18,425 bases of DNA from Desulfocapsa sp. (GCA_029942265.1 JAOZTO010000001.1:12745-31169); one strand, 5' to 3'; shown: positions 1 through 8,787, counted from the stretch's first letter. Made by a program: numbers and translations. The notes: a model not told the origin generated them from the sequence alone.

Positions 1-851
1 ACCCGGATATCGATATCCTGGTCACCGATTTTTACATCGATGCGGCTGTCCTGGGGTAACCGTTTTTCGGCGATATTCATTTTGGCCATAATCTTAATAC
101 GGCCGATCAGCGAGGACTGGATCCATTTGGGCGGAGTGAGCATATCATAGAGAATCCCATCCACCCGGTGACGGATTTTGAAGCTGTCCGGGTAGGGCTC
201 GACATGAATGTCACTGGCTTTGGCCTTTACGGCCTGGGAAATGATATGATTAACCAGTTTAATGATTGGCGCATCCGAGGTGTCATCTAAAAGGTCGGCG
301 GTACCCTCGATCTCACTGATAATACTCGAGCTGTCTTCCTCCATGTCCTGAACCAGCTGCTCGGCGGAACCCCGGCTCATATCATACGCCAGATTAATCG
401 CCGACAGAATAGTTGACTCAGCTGACAGCACCAGCCGATATCGATCCAACTCCAACAACCGCACCAGGTCATCAAGGGGATGCATAACCGTGGGATCATT
501 AACGGCGATAATAAAATCGGCCGAATCCTTTTTTTTTGACCGGGTGGCATCGTTATCCACCGATTGATGCGGAATTCCCAACGGAAAAATGACGTGTCTT
601 TTTAAAAACCCGATGGGAATCCGTTCGGTAAATTCGGCATTTAATGCCCCTATTGGCAGTTCCGGCCAAAAAGGGATGCCGAACTGGACACTCCGGGCCG
701 TTAACAGCTCGGTTTCGGTAATAATGGCTTTTTTTACCAGTTCCGCCGCGATGCCCAATTCATTGCCCGGTTCGCTCTGGCGAACTTCGGCGATATCTTC
801 TTCGGAAACACCGGAGATCTCTTCCAGAATTTTAGTCAGGGTTTTTCGCAT
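1..851 (-). CDS. gspE: Type II secretion ATPase GspE, N-terminal part (runs off left edge)
   Basis: Translating the minus strand from the ATG at 851 gives 283 codons with no stop, open at the window edge. GspE is the cytoplasmic hexameric ATPase that drives pseudopilus assembly; it docks on GspL and GspF. Residues about 1-150 look like the GspE N-terminal domain. Around residues 195-235 is the very typical stretch with DAPIIKLVNHIISQA and SDIHVEPYPDSFKIRHRVDG, and near the edge LPQDSRIDVKIGDQDIDIR, both diagnostic of the GspE/PilB family. Walker A, the Asp box, Walker B and the zinc-binding Cys motif would lie outside the window. The ATG is 40 bp downstream of the gspD stop with AAGG just ahead of it. 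An A9 run encodes the KKK in a linker (about 528-537). PilB is the main alternative, but the position at the end of a gsp operon favours GspE. Confidence 0.9.
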   Translation of the reverse strand, partial: MRKTLTKILEEISGVSEEDIAEVRQSEPGNELGIAAELVKKAIITETELLTARSVQFGIPFWPELPIGALNAEFTERIPIGFLKRHVIFPLGIPHQSVDNDATRSKKKDSADFIIAVNDPTVMHPLDDLVRLLELDRYRLVLSAESTILSAINLAYDMSRGSAEQLVQDMEEDSSSIISEIEGTADLLDDTSDAPIIKLVNHIISQAVKAKASDIHVEPYPDSFKIRHRVDGILYDMLTPPKWIQSSLIGRIKIMAKMNIAEKRLPQDSRIDVKIGDQDIDIR

Positions 852-891
852 GGGACCTTGAATAGAATCCGGCTAATGGATTAAGCCGGTT

Positions 892-2925
892 TTAAAAATC
901 ACGAAAATCTTCTTCATAAGAAGGTGTGAGCAGCCCATCTTCGATAAACATATCATCGAAGACTTTTTCGGTATTATATAGCTTCAACGTTCCTGCTTTG
1001 ATGGTTTCTTCAATATCCACGCGTTTTCGCAGGTATAACTTCTCTGCTTCAACGGGATTATTGACTACGTGCGGGGTTAAAAATACATACAGGTTGGTCT
1101 TCTCATTTGAATCGGATTGAGATTTAAACAGCCACCCCAGTACGGGGATGTCTCCCACGCAGGGAATTTTTTCCGTGGAAACGGATAAAGCATCATCGAT
1201 GAGTCCGCCAATGACGATGGTATTTTTATCTTTTACGATCACGGTTGTTTCAATGGTCCGCTTAAGTGTCGTCGGCCGATCGACTAATTGGGAAAGCCCC
1301 TGGGAAATATCTTCCAGCTTGGTCAGCTCCTGTTCAATTTTCAGTCGAACCGTCCGATCTTTGCTGATATGGGGGGTAATTTTCAAGGTAAGGCCCACAT
1401 CCCGATATTCATACGAATTAAATGCCTCCACATTCGTTGAACCGGATTTCGTCTGGTAGGGGACGTTCTTACCCACCGTAATGGTGGCCTCCTCATTATC
1501 CGTGGTCATGATCTGGGGGGTAGCAATGATGTGAACATGCCGGTCGTTTTTCAGCACGTTTACCAGCGCGCCAATTCCCGGAAATTGCACCCCTCCGATT
1601 TCAAGCATTTGAGTGATAACACCAACGGAAAAACCTTGAGGAAAGATGCCGGTGGCGGCGCCGGCGCCGGCCACGGCGTCTCCCGCTATGCCACCCAGGC
1701 CACCTAGCTCGCTCGTACCGCCCGACCTGAAGGTGCCGCCAATAGCGGCCGGCCGGTTATTGTAATCGATCTCCTTCATGGCGGACCATTCCACGCCAAA
1801 ATTAAAGTCACTCTTAACATCCACCTCCATGATCAGGCTTTCAATGAAAACCATGGCCCTGGGGATATCCAGCTTCTGAATCATCTCTTCAAGGACGGCA
1901 AAATCATCTTTTTCGGCCATAATAACCAGGCTGTTGGTGGATTTGTCAGGCATGATGCGAACATTCTGGGATATCACGGCCGCCTTTCTCCCTGTTTTCG
2001 GCTGATCTCCCTTTTTGGCGGGTACTTCCTGAAGTACTTTGGCCAAATCCTCGGCCATGGCGTTTTCCAGATAATAAACACGAATCTTCTCACTGCCGCG
2101 AGGCATTTTTTTATCCAGCATGCTGATCAGTTTTCGTGCCCTGACGATATCATTTTCACCGGCCAGCATGATTATGGTGTTCGTGCGTTCGTCGGCCATG
2201 AACCGTTCAACCGCCCCACTGGGACCACCCTCTTTGGTCTGTCGCCGGCTCGGGCTGAAAACCGTTGTCAACAACTTGACCAGCTTGCTGGCATCGGAAT
2301 GCGTCAGGGGTATAACCGCAATTTCCTGACCCACACCCGGCTTATCAACGACTTCAATGATCCGCATCAATCGCTGGATATTCGACTGGACATCGGTAAT
2401 AATAAGGGTGTTGGTTTTCTTGTGGGCCAGAATCACGCTGCTTTTCGAAACCAATGGAGCCAATAAGCGCCGCATTTCGGTGGCACTGGCATAGTTTAAT
2501 GGGATCAGCTGGGTAACAATATGATCCGACGGGCTTGCTTCAGGTTTCGCTATCGAGGTGGCTACACTTTTAGAGCGGGCGTCGGTAGCGGGTACGATTT
2601 TCACCACTTCACCGGCTGGGACAGTCGAGTATCCATGAATCTCCAGCACCGATTCAAATACCTGGTAGGCTTCATCCAGGGAGATCTGACCCGGCGAATT
2701 AATCGTCACACTACCCTTTACCCTTTGATCCACGACAAAATTTCTGCCCGTCAATTCACTGATGAATTTGATAAAAACATTAATATCCACGTTGTTGAAA
2801 TCAATGGAAACAAACTGATCGTCCGCCTTGGATGAGGCTGCTTGACAATCGTTTCGAAAAAATACCAGGCCAAGGCAAATAACCGTGACGACCAAAATCG
2901 GCTTTATGAGTGGGTATCTGTTCAT
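892..2925 (-). CDS. gspD: Type II secretion outer-membrane secretin GspD
   Basis: 677 aa, normal GspD length. GspD forms the multimeric outer-membrane gate through which folded exoproteins leave. An N-terminal signal peptide is likely cut near CQA-A at residues 27-30; there is no lipobox. Domain order by eye: N0 about 36-112 (FVSIDFNNVDINVFIKFIS), N1 136-195, N2 200-272, N3 279-355, then the secretin core 356-622. The core carries the VGKNVPYQTKSG motif (488-490 VPY) and the late IPVLGWLFKS...NLYVFLTP motif. A glycine/alanine-rich stretch at 395-427 sits where the central gate and cap loops lie in other GspDs. The C-terminal 55 residues are charged and acidic and might be the pilotin-binding S-domain; no GspS pilotin gene is visible. 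The ATG follows gspC by 32 bp without a clear Shine-Dalgarno sequence. Confidence 0.96.
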   Translation of the reverse strand: MNRYPLIKPILVVTVICLGLVFFRNDCQAASSKADDQFVSIDFNNVDINVFIKFISELTGRNFVVDQRVKGSVTINSPGQISLDEAYQVFESVLEIHGYSTVPAGEVVKIVPATDARSKSVATSIAKPEASPSDHIVTQLIPLNYASATEMRRLLAPLVSKSSVILAHKKTNTLIITDVQSNIQRLMRIIEVVDKPGVGQEIAVIPLTHSDASKLVKLLTTVFSPSRRQTKEGGPSGAVERFMADERTNTIIMLAGENDIVRARKLISMLDKKMPRGSEKIRVYYLENAMAEDLAKVLQEVPAKKGDQPKTGRKAAVISQNVRIMPDKSTNSLVIMAEKDDFAVLEEMIQKLDIPRAMVFIESLIMEVDVKSDFNFGVEWSAMKEIDYNNRPAAIGGTFRSGGTSELGGLGGIAGDAVAGAGAATGIFPQGFSVGVITQMLEIGGVQFPGIGALVNVLKNDRHVHIIATPQIMTTDNEEATITVGKNVPYQTKSGSTNVEAFNSYEYRDVGLTLKITPHISKDRTVRLKIEQELTKLEDISQGLSQLVDRPTTLKRTIETTVIVKDKNTIVIGGLIDDALSVSTEKIPCVGDIPVLGWLFKSQSDSNEKTNLYVFLTPHVVNNPVEAEKLYLRKRVDIEETIKAGTLKLYNTEKVFDDMFIEDGLLTPSYEEDFRDF

Positions 2926-2957
2926 AATAGAGAATATTTACGATATACTAAATGGTC

Positions 2958-3845
2958 TTAATCTTCAACCCGATACTGAATAGTTTTCTCCGCGCCTCTC
3001 CGGCGGATTTGAAGATTTACGTTAGTTGCGCTCTTCAAGCTGGAATAAAACTTTAAGGCATCGTCCACCGATTCAATCGGTTTGCCGTTGACACCGGTGA
3101 TGATATCTCCGTTCCTGAACCCGATATCGGTAAAAATTGAGCCCGGCCGGACACCGGTCAATTTCAATCCATCCGGTTGTCCGTTGGTAAAATGTGGCCG
3201 GATCCGTGCATGCTTCATCAATTGATTCACGTTTTGAATCGCATCTTCAATCCGATTGCGCTGGATGACCACTTCTTTCTTATCTTTACCCCCCGACTCA
3301 TCGTGAGCCGGCGATGGCGCTGTACTTACACGTTTTGCCGCACCGGCGCGTTGTGTACGAGCCGGTTTTTCGATCCTAAGAATCTCTTTTTTTCCGTTTA
3401 CCACTAACACGACTTTTTCCCGGAGAATCATCTCCACACTGGCGGATTGCACTTCATCCCCGGTTGAAACAAGGCGCTGTTTTCTGGTGGACGTCTCCTC
3501 TATCACGGCGAACGTTTTTCCAGTGGTCCCGGATACGGTACCCCACAGTTTCAACCTTAGCTGCGTTTGTTGCAAAGCATTGACATTGACCGCTTCAGTC
3601 TTGCGCGCAGGTTCCGCCGAGGCCGTCTTGAAAAGATTCCTATCAATGGCGGTTTGATATTGCTGAAAGGAATCAGTGTTTTTTTCACTGGGAGGGAGAG
3701 GTGGAATCGGCTGTTTATCGACCGAGGCTTGAAAGACCGGTACCGTTTCAAGTTTTTCGGTTAAAATCCGGTAAAAAATAAAAGTTCCCAAATACGCGAA
3801 AGCGACAATTAATACCAGATAGATGATGGTGAAATAGCGTGCCAT
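2958..3845 (-). CDS. gspC: Type II secretion linker protein GspC with PDZ domain
   Basis: 295 aa, bitopic inner-membrane protein that connects the GspL/GspM platform to the N0 domain of GspD and contributes to substrate selection. A single membrane segment spans residues 5-26 after a short cytoplasmic start, followed by a Pro-rich periplasmic linker (46-52). The homology region is about 93-158 (LRLKLWGTVSG). After a Lys/Arg/Ser-rich linker comes a C-terminal PDZ domain, about 212-293, with GLKLTGVRPGSIFTDIGFRN followed by GDIITGVNG. Some GspCs carry a coiled coil instead of PDZ; this one is clearly the PDZ type. The start ATG is only 6 bp from the gspN stop, so it is probably translated from the same message. 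In the textbook operon gspC is first; here it follows gspN. Confidence 0.93.
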   Translation of the reverse strand: MARYFTIIYLVLIVAFAYLGTFIFYRILTEKLETVPVFQASVDKQPIPPLPPSEKNTDSFQQYQTAIDRNLFKTASAEPARKTEAVNVNALQQTQLRLKLWGTVSGTTGKTFAVIEETSTRKQRLVSTGDEVQSASVEMILREKVVLVVNGKKEILRIEKPARTQRAGAAKRVSTAPSPAHDESGGKDKKEVVIQRNRIEDAIQNVNQLMKHARIRPHFTNGQPDGLKLTGVRPGSIFTDIGFRNGDIITGVNGKPIESVDDALKFYSSLKSATNVNLQIRRRGAEKTIQYRVED

Positions 3846-3851
3846 AAAGGA

Positions 3852-4715
3852 TTACTTAATATCCAACCGAGGGTTCAGAACCGTACCCGATACCGATACC
3901 GGCAACCCGTTTTTAAGGGTCTGCTTGTCCGGCCAGAGCGGGGCCGGTATCTTCTTTTTTAAACCAGACATAAACTCGGCATGAAGGCGGACCTTACCCG
4001 TTAAATTCAGTCGGCTTCGAATAAAGGGGCGGCTTATAGCCACCGTACCGTCAAAACGTGCATTTATCTGCGAACCGGTCATTTCAAGGCGATGTACCGT
4101 CAGCATCCGACCCTGGAGAGCCAAGCCCATTTCAATCTGATTAAACCGTATGACCTTAATACCAAAAGGCGCATTGGCCAACTGAAATGTACAATCTGAA
4201 AACACAAGGTCGGCCTTACCCTGGCCCGGTCGCTCATTCTCATTTACATGGGCAACGTTTCCAGTGACCCGCCCTGCAAGGCTCAAACCGGAAATCAACC
4301 GCAAACCGTCTATATCTTCCAGCTGGATCCCGTTTAAATCGACATCCACCGTCGTCAACCCCTTCGGTGAACTGCCGTCCTCACGGCTGAGCCTGCCATT
4401 AAACCGTCCCTTTTGAATATACCCATCAAATGCAAGTATGGTGCCATTATTAAAAAGGGCCGCCCATCCCGGCCGAACCCGAGCCGATGATACGGTCATT
4501 ATCGGACTTTGTAAGTGATAAACAGTGAGATCACTTAACTTTACATACGGCGGATAGTACAATCCCAGATCGTTGATGGTCAGGCGAAAATCCGGATCAA
4601 GCCGGTACACCTGATAATCGATGTAATCCTCCAGCGCTTCTTTCGGAAAAAGGTAGTATAAAAAAAACGCCGCGACGATTCCGGCAAAGGTAATATAGAG
4701 TATTTTTTTTCCCAC
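3852..4715 (-). CDS. gspN: Type II secretion protein GspN (GTG start)
   Basis: 287 aa. One N-terminal membrane anchor (about residues 5-23) is followed by a beta-rich periplasmic domain with repeated layers such as TINDLGLYYPPYVKLSDLTV and a terminal GTVLNPRLDIK, an AsmA-like pattern seen in the long GspN family of delta-type T2SS operons. Its exact function is not settled; in systems that have it, it is an accessory inner-membrane/periplasmic component. The start is GTG at 4715: an in-frame TGA lies a few codons upstream and no ATG fits. The gap to the gspM stop is 12 bp. An A8 run spans codons 3-5. The assignment rests on position between gspM and gspC plus the sequence pattern, not on catalytic motifs. 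Confidence 0.85.
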   Translation of the reverse strand: MGKKILYITFAGIVAAFFLYYLFPKEALEDYIDYQVYRLDPDFRLTINDLGLYYPPYVKLSDLTVYHLQSPIMTVSSARVRPGWAALFNNGTILAFDGYIQKGRFNGRLSREDGSSPKGLTTVDVDLNGIQLEDIDGLRLISGLSLAGRVTGNVAHVNENERPGQGKADLVFSDCTFQLANAPFGIKVIRFNQIEMGLALQGRMLTVHRLEMTGSQINARFDGTVAISRPFIRSRLNLTGKVRLHAEFMSGLKKKIPAPLWPDKQTLKNGLPVSVSGTVLNPRLDIK

Positions 4716-4727
4716 AATATATCAATT

Positions 4728-5252
4728 CTAAATAACGGTTTCCACCAGTAAGGTCACATCTAAATATCCTTTTTTTTTGGTCGACTTTGAGATGGCGGCT
4801 CGTTTGATAAATACCTGATTCCCCGATTTTTCAACCATATGGAGATAATCTGCGAGCTGCTTCAGCGTCACACCGGAAAATTTCATCTCCACGACATCAA
4901 CCTTAAGAGCTGAGCCTTTGTGTTCAATGGTCGATGGCTTCATATAGGTTATATTATCTTTGATTTTGGCTTTATTGGATACGTCATTAATAAATGAATA
5001 CAGGGTAAAATCCTTCCCTCTTTTTTCCAATCGAATCCGGGAATGATCACTCAGTTGTTTAAAATTTTTATATTCGGCTTCAAGCGCCTGCATTTCGATC
5101 AGGGTTACCTTTTTGGCCTCTATCTGGCGTGCCCACTTTTCATGTGTCTCCAAATATGGAAATATAACCAGTTTACCCATAACAAGTAAGCCGATCGCTA
5201 TCCCGGCGGCCCACACGGCGAGTTTTTCTCTTTTATTCAGCTGAACAGCCAT
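4728..5252 (-). CDS. gspM: Type II secretion inner-membrane protein GspM (PilO-like)
   Basis: 174 aa, standard GspM size. The family partners GspL and stabilises it in the inner-membrane platform. Visible layout: a short cytoplasmic N-terminus (MAVQLNKREK), one membrane helix at about 11-32, a coiled-coil-like segment at 36-68, then a compact ferredoxin-like fold (about 82-174) with VEMKFSGVTLKQLADYLHMV, the strand-helix pattern shared with PilO. An A9 run near 4770-4778 encodes KKK159-161. The gene lies 32 bp after gspL and 12 bp before gspN. GspM sequences are poorly conserved, so position contributes to the call. A GAAAG lies upstream of the ATG but no strong ribosome-binding site. Confidence 0.88.
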   Translation of the reverse strand: MAVQLNKREKLAVWAAGIAIGLLVMGKLVIFPYLETHEKWARQIEAKKVTLIEMQALEAEYKNFKQLSDHSRIRLEKRGKDFTLYSFINDVSNKAKIKDNITYMKPSTIEHKGSALKVDVVEMKFSGVTLKQLADYLHMVEKSGNQVFIKRAAISKSTKKKGYLDVTLLVETVI

Positions 5253-5284
5253 CGTTTCTTTCGAATCACTTTATTGCAACCCCT

Positions 5285-6763
5285 TCATACGCCCTGGGTC
5301 TCTACATTGCTATTGAAAACAAGTTTAATTTTAAAATCTACCCGTTGACCGGTCTTGTCCTGGTTGGCGGAACTGATGATGGATGTCTCCACCCACTCAG
5401 CCTTTTCCAGGTTGGCCCGCATATCATTGACCATATCAAAGTGTTCAGCATGACCCGACAACAACATATTTTCCGGGCCGATGGTCACTCCGGTCAAGGT
5501 AACATTCATTTTAGGGGGAATAAGCCGACTGATATCATTTAAAATATCGACAATCGGAACCTTCCTCTCCGCCACTCCCGTTTGTGCAATTCTATTCTTT
5601 TCTTCCCTGATTTTTACTTTCATTTGCTGCAATGGGTCCACGATTCGACGGACTTCGGGAAAAGTTGTCGTAAACACGGTGGCGACCTGTTCATCCAAAT
5701 GACGCAGGGTTTTCCGAGTATAGTATCCGTCTAAAATGACGGCAAGGAGAGCAAGGACCAGTACCAACCCACATAAAACGGCCGTTTTTATCAGCTGGGG
5801 CCGCTGTTCTGAAAAAAATATCCGTTTGCCATAGTCTCCCCGGCGAAAATCGATAACCTTGATCCCTTTTGTCCGAACAAGAGCCAGCGCCAGGGCATTG
5901 TTCATCTGTCCCGAGTCCCATGTCGACCGTGTCGATTGAATCGAAAGCCCGGCGGCGACGGAGAGATCAATCGATTTTACCGGATAGTCATATTTTTTAA
6001 TCAGTTCTGATTCGACACCCGCGCGTTCGCTCGCCGTGTCCTGGTTCAGATAAATGGTTTGCGGATCGAATTCAAAGTTATATTGCTCTTCAAAGGCTGA
6101 AATGGTCTGATTAAGACTGGCATCAATTGCTGCGGCATCCGAATCTTTGCCGGATGGAAACCGGAACACACGCGCCATCCCAATTTGCCCGGATATCAGG
6201 AGAAAAATACTCGATGTCCCTCCATCCCTGGTCACCAGCACGGCCTGATCCGGAATATCGGCGACCTTGGGTAAACAGCTGGCCAGGGCAAATGATCCCG
6301 CGGTAACAATGTCCGGATCAATTTTCGCCGCGGCCAGCACATTCAGACAGTTCTTTAAACGTGTCCCCTCCACTCCCGCCACCACCATGTAATTGCCGTT
6401 TTCGGTTTCGTCAATGACTACCGGTAGAAAATCGAAAGCAAACAATTCCACGGGCTGGGCCAGTAACGGTTCCAGCTCGTAAGGAAGGACTTGTCGGATT
6501 TTACTTTGTCCCTTGATGGGAATGTTGATATTGCGATAGAAAATCCAATCCGAAGGCAACGCCACCTGACAGAAAATATCCTTGACATCAATCCTGTCCA
6601 CGATCTTATTAATCGCATCCGACAGCCTGGTTTCAAATTCATCCTGGCCTGCCAGGGGTACCTGAAAATGGGCTTCAATCCGTTCTGTTTTAAATCCGGC
6701 GTGAACGACAACACCGTTCACGAATTGATTCCTGATGTCGATCCCTAGGACGCGGCTGCTCAT
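5285..6763 (-). CDS. gspL: Type II secretion platform protein GspL with PilN-like periplasmic domain
   Basis: 492 aa, longer than the roughly 400-aa enterobacterial GspL. GspL recruits the GspE ATPase to the membrane. Residues 1-300 form an actin-like, PilM-related cytoplasmic domain (VLGIDIRN at 5-12; VLVTRDGGTSSIFLL at 175-189). A juxtamembrane motif IDFRRGDYGKR at 304-314 precedes a single membrane helix at 325-347. The periplasmic part has a coiled-coil segment (351-396) and a PilN-like ferredoxin-fold domain at about 402-485 (VPIVDILNDISRLIPPKMNV). The protein therefore reads as PilM and PilN in one chain. It begins 136 bp after the gspK stop, the widest gap in the operon, and a 16-codon frame ends on its ATG (TAATG). 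No good Shine-Dalgarno sequence is seen. Confidence 0.93.
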   Translation of the reverse strand: MSSRVLGIDIRNQFVNGVVVHAGFKTERIEAHFQVPLAGQDEFETRLSDAINKIVDRIDVKDIFCQVALPSDWIFYRNINIPIKGQSKIRQVLPYELEPLLAQPVELFAFDFLPVVIDETENGNYMVVAGVEGTRLKNCLNVLAAAKIDPDIVTAGSFALASCLPKVADIPDQAVLVTRDGGTSSIFLLISGQIGMARVFRFPSGKDSDAAAIDASLNQTISAFEEQYNFEFDPQTIYLNQDTASERAGVESELIKKYDYPVKSIDLSVAAGLSIQSTRSTWDSGQMNNALALALVRTKGIKVIDFRRGDYGKRIFFSEQRPQLIKTAVLCGLVLVLALLAVILDGYYTRKTLRHLDEQVATVFTTTFPEVRRIVDPLQQMKVKIREEKNRIAQTGVAERKVPIVDILNDISRLIPPKMNVTLTGVTIGPENMLLSGHAEHFDMVNDMRANLEKAEWVETSIISSANQDKTGQRVDFKIKLVFNSNVETQGV

Positions 6764-6813
6764 TATAATACCCGTCCGGCGATTTCAGGGAGGCTGTGGG
6801 CCAGAGTTGTCAT
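6763..6813 (-). CDS. Possible 16-codon leader ORF ending on the gspL start
   Basis: An ATG at 6813 opens a frame reading MTTLAHSLPEIAGRVL and ends with a TAA that shares its last base with the gspL ATG (TAATG). Such stop-start overlaps are typical of translational coupling, and gspL itself lacks a clear ribosome-binding site. No strong Shine-Dalgarno sequence precedes the small ORF either, and a frame this short arises easily by chance. No homology is recognised. It is listed because it could decide how gspL is translated. Confidence 0.25.
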   Translation of the reverse strand: MTTLAHSLPEIAGRVL

Positions 6814-6844
6814 AAGAACGCATCAATTCTGATTAATAAGTTTA

Positions 6845-6874
6845 ATTAAATTGGTTCTGCACGACCAGTCACAA
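6845..6874 (-). promoter_or_regulatory. Weak sigma70-like promoter candidate ahead of gspL
   Basis: In the 136-bp gspK-gspL gap the minus strand reads TTGTGA (6874-6869), an 18-bp spacer, then TTTAAT (6850-6845): 4/6 and 5/6 matches to the -35 and -10 consensus. It lies in the AT-rich part of the gap, about 80 bp upstream of gspL. It could provide an internal promoter for gspL-M-N-C-D-E. A GC hairpin (GAAGCG-G-CGCTTC) lies just upstream, next to the gspK stop, but has no T-tract. Assigned by eye. Confidence 0.28.
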
Positions 6875-6899
6875 CGAAGGAAGCGCCGCTTCAAGATTT

Positions 6900-7994
6900 C
6901 TATTTTTTGCTCACCGGGTCAATTAAACCCTGTCTCTGGCTCAGTATCCGGCAGTACCACTGGCCAGTTTTTTTAATTTTTTCTCTTTGAATCACCGCCG
7001 TCACTTTTACATTAACCGTATTCCTGACTGCCGTCGCTTCAATACGGAAAAAGTCACTGGACGTGGTAATAAGCGCCGGATCGATGGACACATCCCGCAA
7101 ACCGGATACTTTTTTATACCACATCGGCTGGGAAAGATCATGGAGAAATTGATCTTCGCTGGTTTCTTCCCGATATTCAACAATTGCCGGGGCAAGATCC
7201 ACATGTCCTGCCGGCAGCAGAGCGGCAATCACCGGCAGTTCAGCTGTATTAATATTTATTTTCCCTTCAAATGTGAAGGCGCCAGCCTTGGCGGCGGTCA
7301 TACCGTAAACGGTCAGATAATGAGAAATGCCTAGGGCCGCATTCGTTCCGCTAAAAAGCTCGGCGGTTATTCCCTTGATCAGTTCAAGCTCATGGACATG
7401 TTTCACGGGACCATTGCGGCATGAATACGGTGGGTCAAGATCCAGGTAAAAATCCGATTCGGCCCCGCTTAAACCGGTGATGGCATCATCATCACCGCGA
7501 TCGAGCCAGTCCTTGACCGGATTGACGACCGTCGCCGGCTCAATTCCCTCATACATCTCAACCCCTAGAGATAACGCTTCTAAAAAACGGACCCATAATC
7601 GATGCTGAAGTGGATTAAATTGTCGGCCCTCAGGATATTTTACCAGGGCGTTCACCTGGATACGTCCCAGTTCATCATGGATCGCTAATTCCAGCTGGCC
7701 TTCATCGAAGTTCAATGCCGCCAGGGCTTCTTGAATGTAATCAGGATCAGCCCAGTTTTCCTGAATCGAATCGATGGCGGATTCCTTTTTATCAATTACC
7801 AAAATAGCCATGCCGGCCTGAATCCCGGCTTCAGCCATGTGCCGGAGGGCCAGTCGATCTCCAATCACCCTTCCGGTGATGGCATCCGTACGCATCTGAC
7901 GGTTCAGCGCCAAGGCAACGCTGACCAATACGGTCAATACCGTCAGTGTGACCAGCAGGGCAATACCCCGGTTGTTGTTGAAAACATTGAACAT
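6900..7994 (-). CDS. gspK: Type II secretion minor pseudopilin GspK
   Basis: 364 aa from the chosen start. GspK caps the pseudopilus tip with GspI and GspJ. The class III leader is MFNVFNNNRG with cleavage before IALLVTLTVL. As expected for GspK, the mature protein lacks Glu at position 5 (Val here), while the other pseudopilins in this operon have it. The large globular domain carries GspK signatures: VKDWLDRGDDDAITGLSGAE, PYSCRNGPVKHVHELELIKG and INTAELPVIAALLP. I place the start at 7994, not at the in-frame ATG at 8057. The longer version would overlap the gspJ end by 38 bp and put 21 residues, including WKRRRR, ahead of an otherwise normal leader. The gap to gspJ is then 25 bp. GspK binds calcium in characterised systems. 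Confidence 0.92.
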   Translation of the reverse strand: MFNVFNNNRGIALLVTLTVLTVLVSVALALNRQMRTDAITGRVIGDRLALRHMAEAGIQAGMAILVIDKKESAIDSIQENWADPDYIQEALAALNFDEGQLELAIHDELGRIQVNALVKYPEGRQFNPLQHRLWVRFLEALSLGVEMYEGIEPATVVNPVKDWLDRGDDDAITGLSGAESDFYLDLDPPYSCRNGPVKHVHELELIKGITAELFSGTNAALGISHYLTVYGMTAAKAGAFTFEGKININTAELPVIAALLPAGHVDLAPAIVEYREETSEDQFLHDLSQPMWYKKVSGLRDVSIDPALITTSSDFFRIEATAVRNTVNVKVTAVIQREKIKKTGQWYCRILSQRQGLIDPVSKK

Positions 7995-8019
7995 CCAGAT
8001 TCGTCTCAATAAGTGGTTA

Positions 8020-8763
8020 TTACGGCGCCGTCGCTTCCATGGCACGCCGCCGAACACTTAGAGTCACACGCGTGTCGAAAACTTGTATGTCCCGTTCATC
8101 CTGTTCGTCGCCTAGTTCAAGCCGGATTCCCACTGCCACGGGTGTGGAAAAGTCATTCGCTTCCGATTCGGAATCCCATGTTTCGTATGATCGGCCGCTA
8201 TCATCGTAAAACATTACCGCAAAAGAACGTACATGGGCACACAATACCGGATCCGTGGGGTCCGCTTCAAATGGTTCATATGGATACAGCTGATCGGCCC
8301 GGTAGAGGTTATACTGATCATTTTCATCGGGTCGGACGTAATAGACAATGCGGGCAACTCCAAAAGAACGGCTTGGCCGAATCGGTAAATGCTCAAACGA
8401 AGTGAATCGTAGCATAGTGTATGTCTGATCTCCAACCGAATCGGAGGTGCCAACGACTCGATATGGGTCGGGTGGGGCGTTGAATCCGGGGGAGGTGTAT
8501 TCCGGTGACTGGGCAACCCATATAGCCGCAAGATCACCGGTCATCCGATCGAGGCAATTCCTCCCCATTTCCACCAGTCGGCGATTCCGGGTGACGATTT
8601 CCACTTGCTCGGATGTCGCTCGATAAGAACCGAAGACCGTTGTGACAATGACTGTAAAAATAAAGATGGCGATAAGGATTTCAGCCACCGTGAAACCGGA
8701 TTGATCGGCCGAAACAACCCGTATCCGGAAAAATTGTGTATCATATGCCTGTTTATTGCGCAT
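8020..8763 (-). CDS. gspJ: Type II secretion minor pseudopilin GspJ
   Basis: 247 aa. Prepilin leader of 23 residues ending ADQSG, then FTVAEILIAIFIFTVIV with Glu at mature position 5, the class III signal processed and methylated by a prepilin peptidase (none is encoded here). The following region, ENFx-like in most GspJs, reads TSEQVEIVTRNRRLVEMG, then a beta-rich globular domain. GspJ forms the tip complex with GspI and GspK. The position between gspI and gspK fixes the identity. The gap after gspI is 24 bp and before gspK 25 bp. Confidence 0.9.
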   Translation of the reverse strand: MRNKQAYDTQFFRIRVVSADQSGFTVAEILIAIFIFTVIVTTVFGSYRATSEQVEIVTRNRRLVEMGRNCLDRMTGDLAAIWVAQSPEYTSPGFNAPPDPYRVVGTSDSVGDQTYTMLRFTSFEHLPIRPSRSFGVARIVYYVRPDENDQYNLYRADQLYPYEPFEADPTDPVLCAHVRSFAVMFYDDSGRSYETWDSESEANDFSTPVAVGIRLELGDEQDERDIQVFDTRVTLSVRRRAMEATAP

Positions 8764-8787
8764 TTCGATTTTCAGAAAACCCCTGAA

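Noticed and set aside
7995..8057. Longer gspK start at 8057
   Set aside because: Would add 21 basic residues ahead of a normal prepilin leader and overlap gspJ by 38 bp.
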